Positions 6,694 to 11,906 of a DNA stretch of 11,906 nt are shown in pieces. The stretch lies in assembly GCA_021777365.1 (NCBI GenBank), contig JAJYDP010000072.1, forward strand, positions 1-11,906. Direction: 5' to 3'. The stretch is from Chloroflexota bacterium (GTDB lineage: Bacteria; Chloroflexota; Limnocylindria; Limnocylindrales; CSP1-4). A model generated the notes under the pieces. That model worked only from the letters and a program-made list of their open reading frames with translations. It searched no databases and was not told where the DNA came from. Within the stretch, counting starts at the first letter, position 1. Every line of letters begins with the position of its first letter. The position numbers and the translations under genes were made by a program.

Positions 6694-8022
6694 ATGCGGC
6701 TGGACCCGACCCGGGTCGCAGGCGACGACGCCGGCCTGACGAGGCTCCCGCGGACGGGAGGGCCGGCCATCGCGGCATGGGCGACACTCCTGGCCGTGAT
6801 CGTGATCCTGGCCGTGATCGGCGGAAACACCGGGCGGCCGCCCGTCTTCCCCGCGTCTCCCACGGCAATCCCTGCGGGGATGACGCTCGTCGAGCCGGTC
6901 GAGGGGGCCCTCATCGCCGGGCCGGCGGTGAGCGTCTCGGGCGTGGTCAGGGATGGGGCGACCACGATCGACGCGCGCGTCCGGATCCGCGGCGATCTCG
7001 AAGGAGAGGCCCGGATCCCGGTTGGGCCTGGCAGCGGCCGGTTCCACGGGCAGGTGGTGCTGCTCGTCCCGCGCGCCGCAGACGAGGCCATCCTGGAGCT
7101 GGCTGACGCCGGGCATCCCGAGCGCACCTATCCGTTCGTGCGGCTCACCATCGCATCGGCCTCCACCGTATTCCTCGCGCAGCCGGCCCCGGGGGACGAG
7201 ATCACGGGCCCGCTGCTGGTGGTCGCCGGGACCGCCGAGGAAGCGGTGACGAGCCTGCGCGCCGAGCTGACCGCCTCCGACGGAACGGTGCTGGCCGGCG
7301 TCTCGGGCGACCCCGTGCGAGCCCACCTGGGCTCGACGTTCTCGCTGGCGCTGCTGTTGCCCGCGGAGCGCCCCGCCGGCCTCGCGCTGCTTCGCCTCGA
7401 AGCAAGCGCGGGCGATACGCCCACCGCCGGGGTTCTGCGGGAGATGCGGGTCGGGCAGGCGACCGGCCCGGCCGGCGGCACATCGACCGGCCCGGCGGCC
7501 GGGACCTCCCGGGCGACGGTGAGGTTCACCGGGCGGACGCTGGCGTTCGACTACCCTGCGGGGTGGCACACGCAGCGGTTCGACTACCCGCTGACGTTCG
7601 ACCCGGACGCCGAGGTGGTGCCGTTCATCAGCTCGGACCCCATGCGCGACGCCTGTCGCGCGGAGGATGGCGCGAGCCCGGGCCCGGGCGTGTCGCTCAC
7701 CTGCGGGTGGCCCTTGGATCGGTTGTCCGACGGCGGCGTGCTGCTGACGTGGTGGGTGACCACGGGCGATGCGCGGGGCCCGTCCCTTCCGCCGGGGACG
7801 CCGGTGGTGGTGGGAGGCCGGCCGGCCAGCCTCCGCGCGGACCGGCCCGGCATCTGCCGCTCGCTCGGCGCGACCGAGACGATCACGGTCGATGTCCCGT
7901 CGCCCGCTCCACCGGCGCGCACGTACAACCTGACCGCATGCGTCCGGGGAACGGGTCGTGCGCTCGCCGTCGCCGAGCAGCAGGTGCTCGACGTGCTGGG
8001 GACCGTGGCGTTTCGATCGTGA
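6694..8022 (+). CDS. membrane-anchored protein with two Gmad2/Ig-like domains and a C-terminal domain
   Basis: 442 aa. One membrane anchor at about residues 26-44 (AIAAWATLLAVIVILAVI), with the rest outside. Two similar beta-rich domains follow: 64-155 starting LVEPVEGALIAGPAVSVSG, and 158-237 starting VFLAQPAPGDEITGPLLVVAG; the shared pattern P-x-x-G-x-x-I-x-G-P-x-x-V-x-G matches Ig-like Gmad2 domains found in GerM and related proteins. A Gly/Pro/Thr linker (252-273) leads to a C-terminal domain (275-442) with four cysteines (321, 337, 388, 416) that begins VRFTGRTLAFDYPAGWH, a pattern seen in PsbP/lipoprotein-like domains. Start 6694 was chosen over the in-frame ATG at 6673 because GGAG sits 6 nt before it. 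It is divergent from gtrA and single-gene. Role is unknown; cell-surface binding is a reasonable guess. Confidence 0.8.
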   Translation: MRLDPTRVAGDDAGLTRLPRTGGPAIAAWATLLAVIVILAVIGGNTGRPPVFPASPTAIPAGMTLVEPVEGALIAGPAVSVSGVVRDGATTIDARVRIRGDLEGEARIPVGPGSGRFHGQVVLLVPRAADEAILELADAGHPERTYPFVRLTIASASTVFLAQPAPGDEITGPLLVVAGTAEEAVTSLRAELTASDGTVLAGVSGDPVRAHLGSTFSLALLLPAERPAGLALLRLEASAGDTPTAGVLREMRVGQATGPAGGTSTGPAAGTSRATVRFTGRTLAFDYPAGWHTQRFDYPLTFDPDAEVVPFISSDPMRDACRAEDGASPGPGVSLTCGWPLDRLSDGGVLLTWWVTTGDARGPSLPPGTPVVVGGRPASLRADRPGICRSLGATETITVDVPSPAPPARTYNLTACVRGTGRALAVAEQQVLDVLGTVAFRS

Positions 8023-8056
8023 CGGACAGGCAGCGCTGGCCAGCGCAGCCTGTCCG
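8023..8056. terminator. 34-nt palindrome between convergent genes
   Basis: CGGACAGGC-A-GCGCTGG is followed immediately by CCAGCGC-A-GCCTGTCCG. The only break in 34 nt is an A/A mismatch (8032/8047). It starts right after the stop of the plus-strand gene (8020-8022) and lies 28 nt past the stop of the minus-strand DinB-like gene. No T-run follows, but placement between convergent stops makes a bidirectional terminator the best explanation. Confidence 0.65.
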
Positions 8057-8084
8057 CAGGCCGGCGTCCCGCCGGTGCGCGCCC

Positions 8085-8576
8085 CTACTCCACCCGGCCC
8101 GCCGGCCACGTGCCCATGACCTGGCGGAGGATCGCAAACTCGCCGATGTGGTAGGCGTTGTGGTCGCCGACCAGGCGGACCTCCCGGACGATCGTGTGCC
8201 CGGGGGTGCCCTGGATCGTCGCCAGCAGGTCGGTTGACGGGTCGGCCACCAGGTCGTGCAGCGCCTGCCGGTCGGCCTCGAACGAGGCGACAGTCCGCGC
8301 GAACTCCTCCGGGGTGGCGGTCGCGTCGCGCGCCGGCCAGTACTCCTCCGGCCAGTTCGGCGCGATGTACGCCCGGTTCCGGATGTAGTCCAGGATGTCC
8401 CACTGGGCGATCCGGATGTGCTCCAGCAGGTGCCAGGGTGTGTACGGCACGTTGGGCGGCCGGCGGTTGATGGCGTCGGCCGGGAAGTCGGCGACCGCGG
8501 CGTCGTACGGCATGTGGGCGCCGCGCCCGTCGATCAGTTCGAGCAGCTGCTGTCGCAGGATGTCCGTGTCTGCCAT
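8085..8576 (-). CDS. DinB-like (YfiT-type) putative metalloprotein
   Basis: 163 aa, the usual size for a DinB/YfiT four-helix bundle. The family metal ligands can be placed: WHLLEHIRIAQWD (H49, H53) in helix 2 and DHNAYHIGE (H139, H143) near the end; H53, H139 and H143 are the likely triad. Many family members are thiol transferases or have unknown substrates, so the reaction cannot be named. YIRNRAYIAPNWPEEYWP (64-81) and PEEFARTVASFEADR (89-103) are typical helix-2/3 sequence. Start: GGGGG 7-8 nt upstream of ATG 8576. It is 39 nt after vapC on the same strand and may be co-transcribed with vapBC, although a small hairpin (8593-8607) lies between. Confidence 0.88.
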   Translation of the reverse strand: MADTDILRQQLLELIDGRGAHMPYDAAVADFPADAINRRPPNVPYTPWHLLEHIRIAQWDILDYIRNRAYIAPNWPEEYWPARDATATPEEFARTVASFEADRQALHDLVADPSTDLLATIQGTPGHTIVREVRLVGDHNAYHIGEFAILRQVMGTWPAGRVE

Positions 8577-8615
8577 CTCGTGCCCCCTTGTCGCGGGTCT
8601 ATCCCGCAGTGCTGG

Positions 8616-9008
8616 CTACTCCAGTGGCGACAGGCCCGCCGAGCGAAGGTCCCCGTCGAATGCGAACGCGAGCGCGATCCCGTGGCGCCTGGCGTACGTG
8701 ATCGTCACCCGATCCACGAAGCTCGTGCCTCCCCCGAGAGCACGGTAGTCCGCGAGGGCCGCGTCGTGGACCTCGCGCTCGACCATCTCGACGCGGATCG
8801 CCGGCAGGACCCGGTCGATCAGGGCATCCACCGCCGGCCGCCCGAGCCGCGCGCGCACCAGCGCCACGGACTCCGCGACGACATACCCGTGGGTGAGGAG
8901 ATCCGCATCCGCCGCCACATCCCATGCCTGCAGCGCCGCCGCATGGTGGAGGTCATCCTCGTCGAGCAGCGCGAAGAGGGCGCTCGTGTCCACGAGGGCC
9001 GTCACCAT
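8616..9008 (-). CDS. vapC: VapC-type PIN-domain toxin
   Basis: 130 aa, normal for VapC. PIN-domain acidic residues are at the expected places: D7 in LVDTSALFALLD, E46 in VVAESVAL, D99 in TSFVDRVTI and D118 in FAFDGDL. VapC toxins are Mg-dependent endoribonucleases that cut tRNA or rRNA and are held inactive by VapB. The ATG (9006-9008) overlaps the end of vapB by 7 nt, so translation is likely coupled. No sign of truncation, so it is probably active. The RNA target cannot be inferred. Confidence 0.9.
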   Translation of the reverse strand: MVTALVDTSALFALLDEDDLHHAAALQAWDVAADADLLTHGYVVAESVALVRARLGRPAVDALIDRVLPAIRVEMVEREVHDAALADYRALGGGTSFVDRVTITYARRHGIALAFAFDGDLRSAGLSPLE

Positions 9009-9247
9009 CGATCGAGCTCGGCGAGGTACTCGTCGTGCCGCTCGGAGATGTCGTGCGCGCCCGAGTGGAACCGCCCGAAGACCTCACGGGCCCCTGCACG
9101 CGCCTCTCGCCGCGCCTCCGCGTCCTCGGGATACGTGCGATCGACGGCGTCTCGAATGAGAGCCCCGACGCTGGTCCGCCGGCGTCGTGCCTCGCGGCGG
9201 AGGCGTTCGTGCTGCGGATCGGTGAGGCCGATCGGGATCCGTCTCAT
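9002..9247 (-). CDS. vapB: VapB-type ribbon-helix-helix antitoxin
   Basis: 81 aa if started at ATG 9247. Residues 2-38 form a ribbon-helix-helix DNA-binding domain (MRRIPIGLTD strand, then two helices RLRREARRRR and VGALIRDAVD). The C-terminal part FGRFHSGAHDISERHDEYL (57-75) is the typical VapC-binding tail. An in-frame GTG at 9256 has GGAG 7 nt upstream and would give 84 aa; alternatively TATCGT lies 7 nt before ATG 9247, as in ltaE, allowing a leaderless start. Complexes with VapC usually repress their own promoter, and a dyad lies at the expected place just upstream. Confidence 0.88.
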   Translation of the reverse strand: MRRIPIGLTDPQHERLRREARRRRTSVGALIRDAVDRTYPEDAEARREARAGAREVFGRFHSGAHDISERHDEYLAELDRW

Positions 9248-9261
9248 GGCGTCCACGATAC

Positions 9262-9278
9262 CACTCCAGGCCAGAGTG
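9262..9278 (-). promoter_or_regulatory. candidate VapB operator
   Basis: CACTC-7 nt-GAGTG inverted repeat, with a near-symmetric centre, immediately upstream of vapB. It would lie over the promoter spacer and any Shine-Dalgarno of the GTG start. RHH antitoxins bind short palindromes at their own promoter; this placement is the only support. Confidence 0.35.
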
Positions 9279-9324
9279 ATCTCACATTCGGTGCCCTGCG
9301 GGCCTCCCGAGTGCGTCAGCGGAC

Positions 9325-9340
9325 GGTGCGCGATCGCACC
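9325..9340. promoter_or_regulatory. dyad in the vapB-regulator divergent region
   Basis: GGTGCG-CGAT-CGCACC, a perfect 6-bp inverted repeat with a 4-nt centre, lies 51 nt before the regulator start and about 77 nt upstream of vapB. It could be an operator for either divergent gene, including autoregulation by the orphan regulator. Confidence 0.3.
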
Positions 9341-9391
9341 ACCTAGTCGTCCGCTCGCCGCGGTTGCCTGGCCCGGTACCCTGCGGGGGAC

Positions 9392-10114
9392 ATGGCACGC
9401 TCCACCACGCAACGGCTCGACCCCCGGCTTCGGGCGCTCATCTGCGACAGCGATCCGCGCGTGGTGGGTGCGATCGCCCACGCGCTCGGCGAAGCGGGGT
9501 TCGAGGTGGTGACCATCTACCGGGTCGACGCCGCCGTGGCTCGCCTGCTCGACGAGCGCCCCGACGTCGTGATCCTCGGGCCCAGCCGGGACGTGGACCC
9601 GCTGGTCGCGATCCCGCGGCTTCTCGCCCGCGCCGCGATCCCCGTCCTCGCGATCTCGGCGCTGCGCGACGAGGCGTGCGTGGTGGCGGTGCTGGAGGCC
9701 GGGGCGGACGACGTGCTCGACTCCGCGTACCGGCCACTGGAGCTGGTGGCGAGGGTCCGGGCGCTGCTCCGCCGGCGGGCCGGGCCGCCGGTGGCACCCG
9801 ATGCGCCGCTGCCCGACGGCCTGCGGATCGATCCAGGGCGGCGAGTGGCGAGCGTGGACGGCCGCCCACTGGAGCTGACGCCGATCGAGTTCGAGCTGCT
9901 CTGTGCGATCGGAGGACGGCGGGGCGACGTGGTGGATCACCGCACGCTGCTGCGCGCCGGGTGGCCGGGGCGCGCGGACGTGGATCCGGATCTGCTGCGT
10001 ACGCACCTGACGCACCTCAACGGGAAGCTCGTCGCGGCAGGGCACCCCGGGCTGCGGAACGTGCGCTCGATCGGCTACGCGCTGCGGATCGAAGGGGGAA
10101 CCGGGCCGGCCTGA
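9392..10114 (+). CDS. OmpR/PhoB-type regulator with a degenerate receiver domain
   Basis: 240 aa. Residues 13-128 align with a receiver domain: ALICDSDPRVV (acidic pair D19, D21), PDVVILGPSRDVD, LAISALRDE and GADDVLDSAYRPLEL. Residues 142-234 are an OmpR-type winged helix (GRPLELTPIEFELL, VRSIGYALR). The phosphoacceptor Asp that should follow PDVVIL is Gly63, and the conserved Lys before the last helix is Ser111. Acidic D19/D21 and Ser89 remain. The domain therefore is not expected to be phosphorylated in the usual way, and no histidine kinase is nearby. SD GGGGG lies just before ATG; a TACCCT box at 9377-9382 is a weak -10. It sits 39 nt before the ABC transporter genes and is probably their regulator or co-transcribed with them. 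Confidence 0.87.
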   Translation: MARSTTQRLDPRLRALICDSDPRVVGAIAHALGEAGFEVVTIYRVDAAVARLLDERPDVVILGPSRDVDPLVAIPRLLARAAIPVLAISALRDEACVVAVLEAGADDVLDSAYRPLELVARVRALLRRRAGPPVAPDAPLPDGLRIDPGRRVASVDGRPLELTPIEFELLCAIGGRRGDVVDHRTLLRAGWPGRADVDPDLLRTHLTHLNGKLVAAGHPGLRNVRSIGYALRIEGGTGPA

Positions 10115-10153
10115 CGCGGCGTACGATCCTGGACGGGAGGAGGCGCCCTGGGC

Positions 10154-11062
10154 ATGCTCGCCATCCAGACCGAGCGGCTGACCAAGTTCTATGGGAAGGC
10201 GCGCGGCATCATCGACGTTGACCTGGAGGTCCGCGCGGGCGAGATCTTCGGCTTCCTGGGTCCCAACGGCGCCGGCAAGTCGACCACGATCCGCCTGCTG
10301 CTCGACCTGATCCGGCCGACCTCGGGGCGCGCGGAGGTGCTCGGGCTCGACGCGCACCGAGGCCGGCTGGCGATCGACCGGCGGGTCGCCTACCTCCCCG
10401 GCGACCTGTCGCTGTACGGCGACCTGACCGGCGCGCAGACGCTCCAGTACCTCGGCAACCTGCGCGGCGGCGTGGACGCCGCCTACCGCGACGAGCTCGT
10501 CAGCCGGCTGGAGCTGGATCCATCCGGCCGGATCAGGAGCATGTCGCGTGGCAACCGCCAGAAGGTCGGGCTGGTCGCCGTGTTCCAGGGCCGCCCGGAG
10601 CTCCTGGTCCTCGACGAGCCGACCAGCGGGCTCGACCCGTTCGTCCAGCTCGAGTTCGAGCGCCTGGCCGACGAGGGGCGGAAGGAGGGGCGGACCTCGT
10701 TCATCTCCTCGCACATGCTCCCGGAGGTGGAGCACCTGTGCGATCGGGTCGGGATCATCCGCGAGGGCCGGCTCCTGGCGGTCGAGTCGATCGCGACGCT
10801 CAAGGAGCGCGCACTGCGCCGGCTCGAGATCGAGTTCGCGTCGCGCGTGCCCCGGGAGGCGTTCCGGGACGTGCCCGGGGTGCGCGATCTGCGGGTGGAC
10901 GACGCGCGGCTGACCTGCACGGTGATGGGCAGCCTCGACGCGCTCGTGAAAGCCGCGGCGCGATTCGAGGTGCGGGGGATACGGACGCAGGACACGAGCC
11001 TGGAGGAGATCTTCCTGGCGTACTACGGGGCTGGACAGGAGGTACCCGGTGCTGCTGCGTAG
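10154..11062 (+). CDS. ABC-2 type transporter ATP-binding protein
   Basis: 302 aa. Cytoplasmic ATPase of an exporter. Walker A GPNGAGKST (36-44), Walker B LLVLDEP with D154/E155, D-loop SGLDP, and switch His187 in SSHMLPEVE are present. The signature is MSRGNRQKVGL instead of LSGGQ, a variant known in the antibiotic-exporter (DrrA/BcrA-like) group. The usual Q-loop Gln is replaced by LPGD (81-84), also common in that group. A C-terminal domain (about 220-302) has the LEEIFLAYYG ending typical of these ATPases. SD GGAGGAGG at about 10136-10143 supports ATG 10154. It overlaps the permease gene by 14 nt. Substrate unknown; drug, lipid or polysaccharide export is possible. Confidence 0.93.
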   Translation: MLAIQTERLTKFYGKARGIIDVDLEVRAGEIFGFLGPNGAGKSTTIRLLLDLIRPTSGRAEVLGLDAHRGRLAIDRRVAYLPGDLSLYGDLTGAQTLQYLGNLRGGVDAAYRDELVSRLELDPSGRIRSMSRGNRQKVGLVAVFQGRPELLVLDEPTSGLDPFVQLEFERLADEGRKEGRTSFISSHMLPEVEHLCDRVGIIREGRLLAVESIATLKERALRRLEIEFASRVPREAFRDVPGVRDLRVDDARLTCTVMGSLDALVKAAARFEVRGIRTQDTSLEEIFLAYYGAGQEVPGAAA

Positions 11063-11852
11063 CGTCTTCACGAAGACCCTGCGCGACCTCCGCTGGCCGA
11101 CGTTCTGGACCGCGCTGGCCCTCTTCGTCGGTGGCGGCTACTTCACCCTGCTGTATCCGACGTACGCCACCCAGTTCAAGCTGACCGAGCTCCTCGAGCG
11201 GCTCCCGCCCGCGATGAAGGCGCTGATCGGCGCCCAGGTCGCGGACGTGAGCACCGCCACCGGCTTCCTCAACATCGAGCTGTTCCCGATGATGCTGCCG
11301 GCCGTGCTGGCGGGATACGCAATCGCCCAGGGGAGTGGGGCGACGGCGGGCGAGGAGAGCCGCGGCACCATCGACGTCCTCCTCTCGTACCCGGTGCCGC
11401 GCTGGCTCGTGGTCGCGCAGAAGTCGGCGGCGGTCGTGATCTCCGTCGCGGTGGTGGCCGCCGGATTGTGGGTCGGCGCGGTGCTCGGCGCCGCCGCCAG
11501 CAGCAGCGCGCTCGATTCGGGCCGGGTCGCCGAGGCGCTCTTCATGGCCGTTCTGCTCGCGCTCGACTTCGGCGCGGTCGCCCTGCTGCTCGCCTCATGG
11601 AGCGGCAACCGCGGCCTCGGGATCGGCGTGAGCGTGGCCCTGCTCGTGGTCATGTACTTCGTGAACGCGCTGGCGCCGATCATCGGCGGCCTGGACTCGA
11701 TCAAGCAGGTCTCGCTCTTCTTCTGGTACCTGGAGAGCAACCCGATCCGGAACGGGATCTCGATCGTCGACTCGTTCGTGCTGACGGCCGTGGCGATCCT
11801 CCTGTTCCTGGCCTCGCTGGTCGCCTTCGAACGCCGCGACCTGGCCGCCTGA
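11049..11852 (+). CDS. ABC-2 type transporter permease
   Basis: 267 aa, starting at GTG 11049 with a perfect AGGAGGT 5 nt upstream, inside the ATPase gene end (14-nt overlap, so translation is coupled). About six membrane helices: 19-36, 76-93, 126-148, 162-183, 187-213 and 241-259. EESRGTIDVLLSYPVPR (102-118) is the conserved cytoplasmic coupling segment of ABC-2 permeases, typically E-x3-GT-x2-LL-x-PV-x-R. It forms the membrane channel paired with the preceding ATPase. One permease gene is visible, so the working pump would be a homodimer or use a second permease beyond the window. Substrate unknown. Confidence 0.93.
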   Translation: MLLRSVFTKTLRDLRWPTFWTALALFVGGGYFTLLYPTYATQFKLTELLERLPPAMKALIGAQVADVSTATGFLNIELFPMMLPAVLAGYAIAQGSGATAGEESRGTIDVLLSYPVPRWLVVAQKSAAVVISVAVVAAGLWVGAVLGAAASSSALDSGRVAEALFMAVLLALDFGAVALLLASWSGNRGLGIGVSVALLVVMYFVNALAPIIGGLDSIKQVSLFFWYLESNPIRNGISIVDSFVLTAVAILLFLASLVAFERRDLAA

Positions 11853-11854
11853 GC

Positions 11855-11867
11855 GGGGCTACGCCCC
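11855..11867 (+). terminator. short hairpin after the permease stop
   Basis: GGGGC-tac-GCCCC lies 3 nt past the stop of the permease. Stem of 5 GC pairs, no T-run. A weak terminator at best. Confidence 0.35.
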
Positions 11868-11869
11868 CG

Positions 11870-11906
11870 GCGCGGCCCTCGGCGCCCCTCCGCGCGGCCC
11901 TCGGCG
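11870..11906. repeat. direct repeat with 22-bp period at the right edge
   Basis: GCGCGGCCCTCGGCG occurs at 11870-11884 and 11892-11906, separated by CCCCTCC, giving a 22-bp period. The second copy ends exactly at the window edge, so more copies may follow outside. Confidence 0.75.

Noticed and set aside
6592..8403. A 603-residue open frame on minus opposite the Gmad2-like gene
   Set aside because: Arg/Gly-rich without domains, overlapping two genes with clear products.
9002..11071. A 689-residue minus frame running through the ABC transporter and regulator region
   Set aside because: Only its last 81 residues (vapB) are real; the rest opposes genes with clear motifs on plus.

Overview
The window is very GC-rich (strong G/C third positions), almost fully coding, and carries soil-bacterium-type families: an IS256-type transposase remnant, a vapBC module, a DinB-like protein, DUF885, a family 39 glycosyltransferase with glycine-rich loops and a GtrA partner. 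Together these suggest a high-GC soil or freshwater bacterium, most likely Chloroflexota (Limnocylindria-like) or Actinomycetota. No marker gene here settles the phylum. The one clear tRNA is tRNA-Asp(GTC) with an encoded CCA.

Layout, left to right. (1) Positions 1-1938, minus strand: low-specificity threonine aldolase (ltaE) followed by the N-terminal third or so of a DUF885 protein cut by the window edge. ltaE has a TATACT box exactly 7 nt before its ATG and no Shine-Dalgarno, which suggests a leaderless mRNA. (2) Positions 1946-2418: divergent promoters, a nested hairpin, tRNA-Asp on plus, and a strong plus-strand hairpin with a T-rich tail. (3) Positions 2450-3490, minus: a two-gene operon for an exported 157-aa protein and a membrane-anchored 175-aa protein, both without a recognised family. 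(4) Positions ~3577-3894, plus: the 5' end of an IS256/Mutator-family transposase gene, frameshifted and truncated. (5) Positions 3992-6555, minus: gtrA-like gene overlapping a family 39 (YkcB/PMT-like) glycosyltransferase gene by 4 nt. (6) Positions 6694-8022, plus: divergently placed membrane-anchored protein with two Ig-like (Gmad2-like) domains. A 34-nt near-perfect palindrome separates it from the convergent next block. (7) Positions 8085-9247, minus: vapB-vapC-dinB-like. (8) Positions 9392-11852, plus: an OmpR-type regulator whose receiver has lost the phosphoacceptor Asp and the switch Lys, then an ABC ATPase and an ABC-2 permease overlapping by 14 nt. A small hairpin and a 22-bp-period direct repeat follow and run into the right edge.

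How the genes work together. GtrA plus GT39 fits lipid-linked sugar transfer onto an envelope acceptor. The orphan regulator, ATPase and permease form a likely export module controlled without phosphorylation. VapBC is an RNase toxin-antitoxin pair. The stretch between tRNA-Asp and the glycosyltransferase (two unknown secreted proteins plus IS debris) looks like the most accessory part of the window. I did not find a CRISPR array, phage module or clear multi-gene defence system.
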